Notes: generated by a model not told the origin, from the sequence alone. A DNA stretch of 64,000 nt from Hymenobacter negativus (GCF_017571495.1 NZ_JAGETZ010000002.1:124001-188000), one strand, 5' to 3'; shown: positions 1 through 9,058, counted from the stretch's first letter. Numbers and translations: made by a program.

Positions 1-40
1 TTCACGCCTGGCTGTACATGGTGCTTTATGGATTATATGC

Positions 41-847
41 GTGGGCACTGTGGATAAGTCCATCGAACAAGAAGTAGGGCTGCTGTATGGGGGCGTGGTG
101 GTGATGCTACTGCTGGCGCTGGCGCTAGTGGCTTTTTTTCTGATTTACCAGAAAAAGCTGGTGAGCCAGCAGCTGGCCCTGCAAACCATTCAGGGGGCTT
201 ACCAAAAGGAAGTGTTTGCAGCGGCTATTCAGGCCGAGGAGCGGGAGCGGGAGCGCATCGGCAGTGACTTGCACGACGAAATTGGCTCATCGCTCTCGGC
301 CGCCAAAGTATTGATGGCCCAGCTGGAAGACGCTACTTCGGCTACTGACAAAGAACAAGAGGTAGTTGCGCTTATCAAGGGAATTATCGGTAACTCGTTG
401 CAGGATATTCGCAATATTTCCCAAAACCTACATCCTGCCGTACTGGCACAGTTTGGCTTGGGCAAAGCCCTGCACAACTTAGGGCTGGTATGTGCCGATG
501 CCTTCCCCAACGGGGTGGCGGTACACGTTGAGCTGGCGGCGCCCCTGTCCTACGCACACGAGCTGGCGCTCTACCGCATTGTGCAGGAGCTTCTCAACAA
601 CGCGTTGAAGCATGCCCGGGCTTCCCGGGTTACGGTGGAGCTGCGGCAGCTGCCACACAGCCTGGTCCTAACAGTGGCAGACGATGGCCGCGGCTTCGAC
701 TACGCCCGCGTGCAGGCGGGCGGCCAAGGTGGGCTGGGCCTGAAAAGCCTGGCCGCCCGGGTAAGCCTGCTCGACGCGTCGCTGCACCTGGAATCGGCTG
801 CGCTTACAGGAACGAGTGTGCGCGTAGAAGTGCCTCTTTTGGGCTAA
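41..847 (+). CDS. Sensor histidine kinase, NarL/DegS type (HisKA_3)
   Basis: Membrane-bound sensor kinase of a two-component system, about 268 residues. It has one predicted membrane segment (about residues 17-36), then the dimerisation/phosphoacceptor box ERERIGSDLHDEIG with His78 as the likely phosphorylated residue. The ATPase domain follows, with N-box ELLNNALKHA, G1 box DDGRGFD and G2 box GGLGLKSL. There is no separate sensor domain. The chosen start is a GTG at 41; the frame stays open to the left edge, so the true start may lie upstream and the gene may be 5'-truncated by the window. The stop lies 18 nt before the response regulator, so the two form an operon. Family is clear; the signal is unknown. 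Confidence 0.88.
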   Translation: MGTVDKSIEQEVGLLYGGVVVMLLLALALVAFFLIYQKKLVSQQLALQTIQGAYQKEVFAAAIQAEERERERIGSDLHDEIGSSLSAAKVLMAQLEDATSATDKEQEVVALIKGIIGNSLQDIRNISQNLHPAVLAQFGLGKALHNLGLVCADAFPNGVAVHVELAAPLSYAHELALYRIVQELLNNALKHARASRVTVELRQLPHSLVLTVADDGRGFDYARVQAGGQGGLGLKSLAARVSLLDASLHLESAALTGTSVRVEVPLLG

Positions 848-865
848 GCTGCTAGCTTTACGGCC

Positions 866-1558
866 ATGGCTGCTCTACCTCCCATCTCTATTTCGATTCT
901 TGATGACCACCGGCTGTTCCGCCAGGGCATCATGTACATCCTACAAAGTCTATATTTTGATACGAAGGTACAGGAGGCAGCCACTTTTGGCGAGCTACTG
1001 GACCAGTTTGCCCAGCAGGTACCCGACATCTTGCTGCTGGACCTGCAAATGCCCGACATCAACGGCATAGAGGCCACCAAGCGCCTGCTGGAAGCGCATC
1101 CCAGCCTGAAAATCATCGTGCTTTCCATGCACTCGACTGATGATTTTATCTCCCATATGTTTAAGCTGGGCGTGCGCAGCTACCTGCCCAAGGACGTAGA
1201 TAAGCAGCTGCTCAGCACGGCTATTGGAGCGGTGATGACCGACGGATACTATTTCACTGACAGTATTTCCAAGGCAATGGCGCGCGGCCTGCACGCCAGC
1301 AGCCCCAAACAACCGTCGTTTCAGTCGGCTGCTATTGCGCTCACTCCCCGCGAAATAGAAGTGCTGGCCCTGATATGCAAAGGCTACTCTACTAATAAAA
1401 TTGCGGAGCAGCTTTTCATTAGTGACCGTACCGTGGAGGGCCATCGCAAAAGCTTGTTGGAAAAAACCAACACGCCCAATGCCGTTACCCTGGCACTCTA
1501 TGCGCTGAAGCACGGATTGTTAGCCCCCGACTCTACCAACACCCCATCATTGCAGTAG
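866..1558 (+). CDS. Response regulator, NarL/FixJ type
   Basis: DNA-binding response regulator of 230 residues, partner of the upstream kinase. The receiver domain (about 1-125) has the acidic pair in ILDDH, the phospho-acceptor Asp59 in LLLDLQMPDING, and a Lys in YLPKD. A LuxR-type helix-turn-helix covers about 157-218 (LTPREIEVLALICKGYSTNK, then ISDRTVEGH). The ATG at 866 follows the kinase stop closely. No operator can be assigned, so the regulon is unknown. Confidence 0.93.
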   Translation: MAALPPISISILDDHRLFRQGIMYILQSLYFDTKVQEAATFGELLDQFAQQVPDILLLDLQMPDINGIEATKRLLEAHPSLKIIVLSMHSTDDFISHMFKLGVRSYLPKDVDKQLLSTAIGAVMTDGYYFTDSISKAMARGLHASSPKQPSFQSAAIALTPREIEVLALICKGYSTNKIAEQLFISDRTVEGHRKSLLEKTNTPNAVTLALYALKHGLLAPDSTNTPSLQ

Positions 1559-1639
1559 CCCGGCTGCCGACACCCTCCGGCGTATCCCAGCCGCCGGCCC
1601 GCCGTATACTCAGGCTTTCAGCCAGCCCACCCGCAAGCC

Positions 1640-2062
1640 ATGCCGCACCAACTCCACACCACCACTCTGCAAAACGTAGCCCGCGGCGTGCTGGGCACCT
1701 TTATGGTCTTTGCCGGCACTGGCCACCTCACCTTCGTGCGGCAGGAATTCCAGGCGCAGGTGCCGGATTTTGTGCCGCTGGACAAGGACACCGTGGTGCT
1801 GCAATCGGGAGTGGTTGAAATTGCGCTGGGGCTGGCCTTGCTCTTGCTGAAAGGCAAAAACCGGCGCCGCATGGGCATTGGACTGGCGGCGTTCTATGCG
1901 GCGGTGTTTCCGGGCAACGTGCACCAGTATACGCACCACATTTCGGCCTTTGGCCTCGACACCGATGCCAAGCGGCTGGCCCGGCTATTCTTCCAGCCCG
2001 TGCTGATGGGCGCAGCGCTGTATTCGACCGGCGCCTTGCAGACCTTGCGCCGGAAAAAATAA
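1640..2062 (+). CDS. DoxX-like integral membrane protein
   Basis: Small membrane protein of 140 residues with four hydrophobic stretches, including VARGVLGTFMVFAGTGHLTF and VVEIALGLALLLL, and a conserved PGNVHQY element near residue 95. This pattern is that of the DoxX/DoxD-like family. Family members are implicated in redox or thiol stress, but the role here cannot be told. It stands alone between the response regulator and the DinB gene. Confidence 0.7.
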   Translation: MPHQLHTTTLQNVARGVLGTFMVFAGTGHLTFVRQEFQAQVPDFVPLDKDTVVLQSGVVEIALGLALLLLKGKNRRRMGIGLAAFYAAVFPGNVHQYTHHISAFGLDTDAKRLARLFFQPVLMGAALYSTGALQTLRRKK

Positions 2063-2069
2063 CCCTGCT

Positions 2070-2154
2070 AATTGCTACAAGAATCAGGACCCTGCCAATT
2101 GTGTAGCAAAGGGTTTGCTACATAAACCTCACTCTTTTCAAAATTGTAGCAATT
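2070..2154. promoter_or_regulatory. Four symmetric TTGCTACA/TGTAGCAA sites before the DinB gene
   Basis: The 8-mer TTGCTACA occurs at 2072-2079 and 2115-2122, and its reverse complement TGTAGCAA at 2102-2109 and 2145-2152. The outer arms pair over 11 bp (2070-2080 with 2144-2154) and the inner arms over 9 bp (2102-2110 with 2114-2122). Centre-to-centre spacings are about 30, 13 and 30 bp, so the block has two-fold symmetry. The sequence between arms is not conserved, which suits clustered protein sites better than one long RNA hairpin. The last site ends 7 nt before the start codon of the next gene. Confidence 0.45.
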
Positions 2155-2161
2155 CTTTTCT

Positions 2162-2644
2162 ATGGAGAAGTCCACCCGCGAACCCCTCGTAGCCGAATTA
2201 GTCAGCCTGCTCACGAAGGGCAACGCCCACGCCACTTTCGAAGAAGCCACGGCTGGCCTCTCACCCGAAATCTGGAACCAGCACGTACCCGATGTGCCCT
2301 ACACCATCTGGCAATTGGTGGAGCACGTGCGCATCGCGCAGTGGGACATTCTTGAATTTTCGCTTGGCGAGGAGCACGAATCGCCGGAGTGGCCGGCTGG
2401 CTACTGGCCCGCTAAAGACGCTACCGCCGACGAAGCCCTTTGGCAGCGCACCCTGGACCAAATCCAGGCCGACCGCCGGCGCTTCATCGAACTGCTGCAA
2501 AACCCGGCCACCGACTTGCTCACACCCCTGCCCCACGGCACAGGCCAAACCATCCTACGCGAAGCCCTGCTCATCGGCGACCACAACGCCTACCACACCG
2601 GCGAAATCATCTTGGTGCGACGGCTGCTGCACGCCTGGAAATAA
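2162..2644 (+). CDS. DinB family protein
   Basis: Soluble 160-residue protein of the DinB/YfiT four-helix-bundle superfamily, whose members bind a metal through three histidines and include thiol transferases. Candidate ligands are the His in QLVEHVRIAQWD (about residue 54) and the two in DHNAYHTGEI near the C terminus. The length is normal for the family. The start at 2162 directly follows the symmetric site cluster. A second DinB gene lies at 39651. Substrate unknown. Confidence 0.8.
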   Translation: MEKSTREPLVAELVSLLTKGNAHATFEEATAGLSPEIWNQHVPDVPYTIWQLVEHVRIAQWDILEFSLGEEHESPEWPAGYWPAKDATADEALWQRTLDQIQADRRRFIELLQNPATDLLTPLPHGTGQTILREALLIGDHNAYHTGEIILVRRLLHAWK

Positions 2645-2699
2645 GGCACTTCATTAGCAAGAAATGCATTGAGCGCGCCGCGCTACCTTGCCGGTTGCT

Positions 2700-3977
2700 A
2701 TGAAGAAACTGACTCTGCTGGTACTGGCGTTACTAACCGGGCCATTTGGGCATGCCCAGTCCCAGGCTCCGGGCCCTACCACAATATTGCTGCGCCCGGC
2801 CGCGGTGTTCGATGGTCAGGACCGCCACGAAGGGTGGGCGGTGCTGGTTGAAAACAGCAAGCTCACGGCTGTGGGCCCTGTAGCACAGGTCACAGCCCCG
2901 CCGGGAGTTCGTATTCTCGACCTGCCCGGCCTCACCCTGCTCCCCGGGCTGATTGAAGGACATTCGCATCTGCTACTGCACCCGTACAACGAAACCAGCT
3001 GGAACGACCAAGTCCTACTGGAATCGCAGGCGTTGCGGGTGGCCCGCGCCACTGTTCACGCCGAGCGCACGCTGCTGGCGGGGTTCACCACGGCCCGTGA
3101 CCTCGGCACCGAAGGCGCGGACTACGCGGACGTGGGGCTGAAATCCGCCATCGACCAGGGCATCATCCCGGGGCCGCGCCTATTAGTAGCCACCCGTGCC
3201 CTGGTGGCCACCGGCAGCTACGGGCCTAAGCTTTCGGTGGATGAAGACGTGCCCCAGGGCGCCCAGGAAGCCGATGGTGTCGACGGCATCATCCGGGCGG
3301 TACGCGAACAGATGGGCAAGGGAGCCGACCTCATTAAAGTGTACGCCGACTACCATTGGGGCCCGAATGGGACCACGCAGCCCACCTTTTCGCAGGAAGA
3401 GCTGTCCCTGATTGTGCAGACGGCGCGCTCCGCCGGCCGGGGTGTAGTGGCCCACGCCGTCACGCCGGAAGGCATGCGCCGCGCCATCCTGGCTGGCGTC
3501 GAAACCATTGAGCACGGCGACGGCGGCACTCCCGAAATCTTCGCGCTGATGAAGCAGCACGGCATCGCGCTGTGTCCCACCGTGGCCGCTGGCGATGCTT
3601 CTGCCCAATACAAGGGCTGGCACAAGGGCATCGACTCGGTACCACTGCGCATTCAGCAAAAGCACACGAGCATGGCCGCTGCCGTAAAAGTAGGCGTGGC
3701 GTTGGCAATGGGTGGTGACGTGGGCGTATTTGCCCACGGCGACAATGCCCGGGAAATGGAGTTGCTGGTGAGTGATTATCAACTCTCGCCGCTGCAAGTG
3801 CTGCGACAGGCTACTAGCGGCAACGCCCGCATTTTCCACCTCGCCGACCGGGGCCACCTCGCCCCTGGCCTACTAGCCGACTTGGTGGCAGTGGCTGGCG
3901 ACCCAACCCAGGACGTAGCCGCTCTGCGCCAAGTACGCCTCGTGATGAAAGGCGGTGTGCTCTACCGCCAGCCCTGA
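2700..3977 (+). CDS. Secreted amidohydrolase (imidazolonepropionase-like)
   Basis: Metal-dependent hydrolase of the amidohydrolase superfamily, about 425 residues, with a signal peptide (MKKLTLLVLALLTGPFGHAQ) and hence probably periplasmic. Metal-binding elements visible are the HSH pair in PGLIEGHSHLLLHP, a Lys in DLIKVYADYH that could be the carbamylated bridge, the His in VVAHAVTPEG, the His in TIEHGDGG, and an Asp in the MGGDVGVFAHGDN loop. The ATG at 2700 is preferred over the in-frame TTG at 2688 because it begins the signal peptide. Relatives act on cyclic amides or dipeptides; the substrate here is unknown. It is convergent with the next gene. Confidence 0.85.
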   Translation: MKKLTLLVLALLTGPFGHAQSQAPGPTTILLRPAAVFDGQDRHEGWAVLVENSKLTAVGPVAQVTAPPGVRILDLPGLTLLPGLIEGHSHLLLHPYNETSWNDQVLLESQALRVARATVHAERTLLAGFTTARDLGTEGADYADVGLKSAIDQGIIPGPRLLVATRALVATGSYGPKLSVDEDVPQGAQEADGVDGIIRAVREQMGKGADLIKVYADYHWGPNGTTQPTFSQEELSLIVQTARSAGRGVVAHAVTPEGMRRAILAGVETIEHGDGGTPEIFALMKQHGIALCPTVAAGDASAQYKGWHKGIDSVPLRIQQKHTSMAAAVKVGVALAMGGDVGVFAHGDNAREMELLVSDYQLSPLQVLRQATSGNARIFHLADRGHLAPGLLADLVAVAGDPTQDVAALRQVRLVMKGGVLYRQP

Positions 3978-4004
3978 AAGCAAGGCAAGACCCAATTATT
4001 GACT

Positions 4005-5195
4005 CTATTTCTTGTAGGCCACGCGGTAAATCACGCCGTTATCATCGTCGCTCATCAGCAGCGAGCCATCGTTGGCTTGGATGAGGCCGCAGGGCCTGCC
4101 AAACTCCGACTTGTCATTTTCGACCAGGAAACCGGTGATAAAATCCTCGAACTTCTCAGGCTTGCCCTGCGCGTCGAAGTGCACGCGCACGATTTTGTAG
4201 CCTGAGGGCTGGGCGCGGTTCCAGGAGCCGTGCATGGTTACGAAGGCATCGTTTTTATAGGCGGCAGGAAACTGCGCCCCCTTATTGAAAACCAGGCCTA
4301 ATGGCGCTGAATGGGCTTTGTAGAGTAGCAGGGGGCGCTGGTTTTTAGCGTCGAACTGCTCGTAGGTTTCGCCGCTCTTGGGTTTGTTGGCGGGGTAGTG
4401 CTTGCCGTCGGCGATGATGGATGGCCAGCCGTAGCCCGCGTCCTGCTTTATTAGGTTGAGCTCCTCCATCTGGTCCTCATCGCCGAGCCAGTCGATGCCG
4501 TGGTCCATGCCGAAGAGCTGGCCGGTGGCCGGGTGCCAGTCGAATCCAATAGTATTGCGCAAGCCATGGGCGTACACGCTACGACCCGAGCCATCGGTTT
4601 TCAGCACTAGAATGGTCGCGTTTTCGGGGTTGTCCTCGTCGCAGGCATTGCAGGTACTGCCCACTGACAGGTAAAGCTGGCCATCGGGGCCAAAGTGCAG
4701 GACGCGGTTGGCGTGCTGGCCAGCATCGGGCAGGTCTTTATAGAGGATTTTGGGCTCACTCAGCCCGCCGTCAGGCAGCACATCCGCCACGTAAACCTCC
4801 CGAATGGCACTGAGGTAAAGCTTACCATCTTTCAGGGCCAGGCCGTGCAAATGGGGCTTTTGGGCAACCTGGCGCACTACTTCAGCCTTGCCGTCCTTAT
4901 TGGCATCGCGCAGCAAGGTGATGGTGCCCTTCACGCGGTTGCTCACGTAGAGGTCGCCGTTGGGAGCCTGGGCCAGCATACGGGGCAGGTCGAGGCCCTC
5001 GGCATATTTGGTGATGGTGAAGCCGGCGGGTACTTTCAGGGCCGCCACGCGGGCGTCGGTAGCAGGCAGTTTGTTGGGCAGGTAGATGTTGCCCGTCATG
5101 CGGAAGGGCGTGGCGGGCGGCGGCACGTTTTGAGCAGCGGCGGAAGCACCGGTCAGCAAGGTAACCGCAATGACAAAGGATGGAAGGAGGCGCAT
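4005..5195 (-). CDS. PQQ-type sugar (glucose/sorbosone) dehydrogenase-like protein
   Basis: Exported six-bladed beta-propeller protein of 396 residues with signal peptide MRLLPSFVIAVTLLTGASAA. It resembles the L-sorbosone/glucose dehydrogenase family that uses PQQ. Typical elements are LAQAPNGDLYVSNR, a His in KPHLHGLALKDGKLYLS, the Cys pair in STCNACDEDNPE, and MHGSWNRAQPSGYKIV. No PQQ synthesis gene is in the window, so cofactor use is inferred from family only. It is transcribed alone and convergent with the amidohydrolase. Confidence 0.8.
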   Translation of the reverse strand: MRLLPSFVIAVTLLTGASAAAQNVPPPATPFRMTGNIYLPNKLPATDARVAALKVPAGFTITKYAEGLDLPRMLAQAPNGDLYVSNRVKGTITLLRDANKDGKAEVVRQVAQKPHLHGLALKDGKLYLSAIREVYVADVLPDGGLSEPKILYKDLPDAGQHANRVLHFGPDGQLYLSVGSTCNACDEDNPENATILVLKTDGSGRSVYAHGLRNTIGFDWHPATGQLFGMDHGIDWLGDEDQMEELNLIKQDAGYGWPSIIADGKHYPANKPKSGETYEQFDAKNQRPLLLYKAHSAPLGLVFNKGAQFPAAYKNDAFVTMHGSWNRAQPSGYKIVRVHFDAQGKPEKFEDFITGFLVENDKSEFGRPCGLIQANDGSLLMSDDDNGVIYRVAYKK

Positions 5196-5313
5196 GAAGC
5201 AGGAAGATGGAAAGGGAACCCATTCAACTTCATATTGCGAGCTGGGGTTACGCTAACTTAGAAGCTGGCAGAATGGCTTCATGCCAGAGTAAATCGGATG
5301 ATTATAAAGAAGC

Positions 5314-5341
5314 ATCATGCTAAGCGGAGCCGAAGCATGAT
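5314..5341. repeat. Small REP-like palindrome
   Basis: ATCATGCT at 5314-5321 pairs with AGCATGAT at 5334-5341. The interior (AAGCGGAGCCGA) resembles the AAGCAAAGTCGAAGC motif of the longer element at 12285-12392, so it is probably a short or decayed copy of that family. It lies between a start codon (5195) and the SDR stop (5380), both on the minus strand. Confidence 0.5.
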
Positions 5342-5379
5342 AGGCTAAAGCGCTCAGCCACTCATACAACCTTCAGAAC

Positions 5380-6489
5380 CTACTCTGCGGCTGCCACCTT
5401 ACCAGCTTTGCGCTGGCGCTTTTCCTCCTTCATCCGCTTGCGCACACCATCGTCGATGCCCCGGCCACTAGATACGGGCTGGTAGAGGCTGCCCGGCGTG
5501 GCGGGGGCGGGTGGGGCCGTTTCCAGCTGATAGTGGTGGTCGATATTGGCCGAAATGCGGTCGGTGAAACGCGGCGCAACCCGGTGCGAAAACACCGCTC
5601 CTTTGGCCTTCCAGCCCACCGGCAGCTCCTGTCGGGGCCGCACCGAGGCACGCACCATGGCATTCACCACCTTGGCCGGCGGGTCCATGGCAGCCATGCG
5701 GGGCGTGCCGCCGCTGTAGTTTGCCGCGTGGCCCCAGAAAGGGCTGTCCACCGCCCAGGGCTCAATAGTTACCACTTCGATATTCTTATAACCCTGCAGG
5801 CGCAGCTCGTGGTGCAGGGCCTGGTCGAGGTTGCGAACAGCCCCTTTGGTGGCGGCGTACACGGCGTGGTAGGCCAGTGGCACGTGGCTTTCCACCGAGC
5901 CCAGGTTCATAAGCGTGCCGCTGCCCTGGCCCTGGAATAGCTTGATGGCCACCTGGCTGCCGTACACGATGCCTTTCAGGTTGACGTCAATCATGCGCGA
6001 GTAGTCGGCCAGGGGCAGGTCCCAGAACTTGCCGATGCCGCCCACGCCCACGTCGTTCACCCACACATCGACCCGGCCGAACTGCTTCACAGCGGCCTCA
6101 GCCAGATGCTGTACTTCCTCAGGCTTGCTGATGTCGGTGGGTACCACCAGCGCCGTACCGCCGGCGGCCCGAATTTTCGTGGCAACTTCTTCCAGTGCGT
6201 CGGCGCGGCGAGCGGCCAGTACCACATTAGCCTTGAAGCTGCCCAGCTGCTCGGCCATGCCCCGCCCGAACCCACTGGATGCGCCAATGATGACGTAGGT
6301 TTTGCCCTGTACTTTCTTCCGGCCCGCTGCGCCCAACTTAGCTGTGGCGCAGCTGCTCAGGCAGCAGCTCGTTAGCAGCAGCGCCGCCAGCCAGTGCACC
6401 AAGCGGCGGGCGCCGGAAGGGTAGCTGGTCGGCATGCTAGTGGTAGTGGCCGGAATCATTGCGTAGAGCGGTAGCACCTGAGGCTCCAT
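5380..6489 (-). CDS. Lipid-anchored SDR family oxidoreductase
   Basis: Short-chain dehydrogenase with the NAD(P)-binding glycine motif GASSGFGRG, the VNDVG element, and a catalytic Ser with YAATK (Tyr-x3-Lys). It is 369 residues if read from 6489. An unusual N terminus precedes the fold: a basic, hydrophobic segment ending LLTSCCLSSCATAK, which looks like a lipoprotein signal with Cys as the lipidated residue. The most natural start for that signal is the in-frame ATG at 6435. The C-terminal tail is basic (KRMKEEKRQRKAGK). SDR enzymes are normally cytoplasmic, so an exported, anchored SDR is odd. Substrate unknown. Confidence 0.8.
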   Translation of the reverse strand: MEPQVLPLYAMIPATTTSMPTSYPSGARRLVHWLAALLLTSCCLSSCATAKLGAAGRKKVQGKTYVIIGASSGFGRGMAEQLGSFKANVVLAARRADALEEVATKIRAAGGTALVVPTDISKPEEVQHLAEAAVKQFGRVDVWVNDVGVGGIGKFWDLPLADYSRMIDVNLKGIVYGSQVAIKLFQGQGSGTLMNLGSVESHVPLAYHAVYAATKGAVRNLDQALHHELRLQGYKNIEVVTIEPWAVDSPFWGHAANYSGGTPRMAAMDPPAKVVNAMVRASVRPRQELPVGWKAKGAVFSHRVAPRFTDRISANIDHHYQLETAPPAPATPGSLYQPVSSGRGIDDGVRKRMKEEKRQRKAGKVAAAE

Positions 6490-6602
6490 AGCGTAGCAGT
6501 AAAGTGGAAAGTCCTCTTTAGTACGACGATGCCTCGAAAGCTATGCTTGGAATACTACTGATTTTGCCCTGCGTAATTCTGCGGATTTGGGGTAGAAATA
6601 CG

Positions 6603-6688
6603 GTGTAGGAGCGGAGTCGTACCCGCAGCCCCGCCCATGGTTGAACGAAATCATTACATCGGCGCGAGCGCAAGCCCCGCCCCTACAC
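6603..6688. repeat. Inverted repeat at the 3' end of the sigma-54 activator gene
   Basis: GTGTAGGAGCGG at 6603-6614 pairs with CCGCCCCTACAC at 6677-6688, 11 of 12 positions. The right arm overlaps the stop codon of the activator gene (6683). Both flanking genes are on the minus strand, so the element lies in the transcript downstream of the activator and may end or stabilise it. Confidence 0.45.
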
Positions 6689-8812
6689 ACCCACCATGCG
6701 CCGGATGCCCAGCTTCTTCATGCGGGCCTCCAAGGTTTTCGGATTGATATCCAGCAGCAAAGCGGCTCCTTGCGGACCGCTCACGCGGCCGCCGGTGCAC
6801 TGCAAGGCGGCCAGAATGTGGTCGCGCTCCTGCTCCTTCAGCGTTTTGATGGGCGCGGCAGAAGGAGCGGCTGATATGGCAGGGTTCGCCAGCATCAGCG
6901 GGGCCCCGGCAAAGCCGGCAAACTCCAGAAACTGGCCCTGGCTCACAATGATGGACTGCTCCAGCACGTGTTCCAGTTCGCGGATATTACCGGGCCAGGA
7001 GTAGGCTTGCAGGGCGGCCAAATCATCGGGGCGGACCTGTCGGATGGGCTTGCCCAGGCGTTTGCTCAGGCGTTGGATGAAATGGCGCAGCAGCGGCTCA
7101 ATGTCTTCGCGACGCTCGCGCAACGGGGCCAGCTCGATGGGAAATACGTTGAGGCGATAATATAAATCGGCCCGGAAGCGCCCAGCGGCCACCTCGTCGG
7201 CCAGCACGCGGTTGGTAGCGGCGATGACGCGGGCATCGGAGTGCAGCACTTTGGTGCCACCCAGGCGCTCGAACTCTTTTTCCTGCAACACCCGCAGCAG
7301 CTTGGCTTGCAGGTCGAGGGGCAGCTCCCCGATTTCATCGAGGAAGATGCTGCCGCCGTTGGCCAGCTCGAATTTGCCGATGCGGCGCTCCACGGCTCCG
7401 GTAAAGGCCCCTTTTTCGTGGCCGAACAACTCGCTTTCAATAAGCTGGGCGGGCAGGGCGGCGCAGTTGAGCTTGATAAGGGCGCGGGCGTGGCGAGGCG
7501 AGGCGTTGTGCAACTCACGGGCTACCAACTCCTTGCCCGTGCCGGTTTCACCGGATATCAGCACGGTGGTATCGGTGGGAGCCACCAGGCCAATGCGGCG
7601 CTGCACCAGCTGCAAGGCCGGGCCGCTGCCAACAAAAGCGCCCGAATCGGCTCCGAAACGGGCAGAGGTATTGATTTCATCCACCAGGTAGGTGCGCTCC
7701 TCCTCTACCTGGGCTTTGAGGGCCTCAATCTGCTCGAAAGCGAACAGGTTTTCCAGGGCCAGCGCAATCTGGGGCGTGAGGGCCAGCACGGTAGACAGGT
7801 CATCGGGCCGGAACGCCAGGGGGTTGGGTGAGGCCAGGATGAGCACGGCTGCGCCATCGGCCCGCTCCCAGATGGGCGCGATGAGCATGGCGCGCGTACC
7901 GTATTCCTCGTACACGCGGCGCAGCAGCGGGTAGCGCTGCGCCAGGGCCCGGAAATCATTGGCGGCGTACAGGCCGGCCTCTTGCAGCAGCTCGTTCATT
8001 TGCTGATACATGTTCGAGGTATCGAGCTGATTGAGGCCATTCTGGCGGTTGGGGTCGAGGGCCTGGAGTGGGGTGCCGGGCTCCTCGCTCAGCCGCGAAA
8101 ACTCAGCAAAGCCCTCAAAGGCCTCCTGCTTGCCGGCCCGCTGCACCCGCAGGCCGAAGTATTCGAAGGCCACTACTTGGCTCAGGGCTTCGGCTACGGC
8201 CCGGAACAGGGGCTCGCGCTGCTTGATGCTGAGCAGGGCGTTGGTGATGTTGAGCTGCAGCGTACGTTCCTGCTCGCGGCGGGCTACCTCCTCAAAGGCC
8301 AGCGTGTTGGTAACAGCCACCGCGATGAGGGAGCCAATTTTTTCCAACAGCCTTTCGTCGGCAGGCGTCAGGTTGGGGTTACGGCGCGAGGCCAGGGTGA
8401 GAAAGCCCGTGAGGCGCCCGCCAAGGTGCAACGGCACGGCCGTGAGGTGCGTCACGCCCAGCTTTTCAAACTTATTGTAAGGCGCGTAGTCCGGGTAGTT
8501 GCACATGTACTCCTGGGGCGTGAACTGCCGCACGCGCGGGTCGGCCACCAGCAATTCGATGGGCGTGCCGGCAATGGGCGAAAACTGCTCCATGCCGGGG
8601 GGCACGGCCGGGGCTTCGTCCACGCCGTAGTAGTCGCGTAGGAACAAGCGCTTGTACTGCAATGTCTCATCGAAGACGTTGATGCCGATGAGGTCGAATG
8701 GAAAGATGAGCCGCAGCTTGGTCGTCACCACTTTGAACAACGAATCCTTATCGCGGATAGTTGCGATGGCTTCGTTGAGGTGGAGCAAAAGGGTTTCGTC
8801 GGTCGTGGGCAT
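6683..8812 (-). CDS. Sigma-54-dependent transcriptional activator with GAF domains (FhlA/NorR-like)
   Basis: Enhancer-binding protein of 709 residues. Two GAF-like sensory regions occupy about residues 10-360. The AAA+ domain has Walker A GETGTGKE near residue 420, the sigma-54 contact loop GAFTGA near 468 and Walker B SIFLDEIGE near 489. A Fis-type helix-turn-helix sits at the C terminus (AALLLDINPKTLEARMKKLG). It opens RNA polymerase-sigma-54 complexes by ATP hydrolysis; the GAF domains presumably bind a small ligand. It is divergent from the TolC-HlyD-EmrB cluster, and the shared gap holds two matching dyads, so that cluster is its likely target. Confidence 0.93.
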   Translation of the reverse strand: MPTTDETLLLHLNEAIATIRDKDSLFKVVTTKLRLIFPFDLIGINVFDETLQYKRLFLRDYYGVDEAPAVPPGMEQFSPIAGTPIELLVADPRVRQFTPQEYMCNYPDYAPYNKFEKLGVTHLTAVPLHLGGRLTGFLTLASRRNPNLTPADERLLEKIGSLIAVAVTNTLAFEEVARREQERTLQLNITNALLSIKQREPLFRAVAEALSQVVAFEYFGLRVQRAGKQEAFEGFAEFSRLSEEPGTPLQALDPNRQNGLNQLDTSNMYQQMNELLQEAGLYAANDFRALAQRYPLLRRVYEEYGTRAMLIAPIWERADGAAVLILASPNPLAFRPDDLSTVLALTPQIALALENLFAFEQIEALKAQVEEERTYLVDEINTSARFGADSGAFVGSGPALQLVQRRIGLVAPTDTTVLISGETGTGKELVARELHNASPRHARALIKLNCAALPAQLIESELFGHEKGAFTGAVERRIGKFELANGGSIFLDEIGELPLDLQAKLLRVLQEKEFERLGGTKVLHSDARVIAATNRVLADEVAAGRFRADLYYRLNVFPIELAPLRERREDIEPLLRHFIQRLSKRLGKPIRQVRPDDLAALQAYSWPGNIRELEHVLEQSIIVSQGQFLEFAGFAGAPLMLANPAISAAPSAAPIKTLKEQERDHILAALQCTGGRVSGPQGAALLLDINPKTLEARMKKLGIRRMVGV

Positions 8813-8906
8813 GTGCAGTGCGGTAAGCTTTCGCTGGCACCGCCGGGCCGGGCTTGTTGAAAAGCTAGCTTCTTACGGCGACTTAAAGTTCGCCGCACAT
8901 TAAAAT

Positions 8907-8957
8907 CTCCTTAAATAACAGGAGCAAAAATAAGGCAATTCCTACTATTTAAGGAAT
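8907..8957. promoter_or_regulatory. Paired dyads, candidate enhancer sites
   Basis: Two imperfect palindromes share TCCT-N8-AGGA: CTCCT (8907-8911) with AGGAG (8920-8924), and ATTCCT (8938-8943) with AGGAAT (8952-8957). Their centres are 32 bp apart, about three helical turns, so bound dimers would lie on one face of the DNA. They lie about 130-170 bp upstream of the predicted start of transcription of the efflux cluster, the usual position of sigma-54 enhancers. The assignment to the divergent activator is inference. Confidence 0.5.
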
Positions 8958-9058
8958 ATACTCGGTCGAGCTATTCATGCCGGTACATCATAAACCAGCG
9001 AAACTTATTTTTAATTATCTAGTATTCAATGAATATACGTGAAAAACTTATTCCGCGA

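Noticed and set aside
8837..8852. TGGCACCGCCGGGCC as a sigma-54 promoter
   Set aside because: TGGCAC matches, but the -12 GC is not at the correct spacing.
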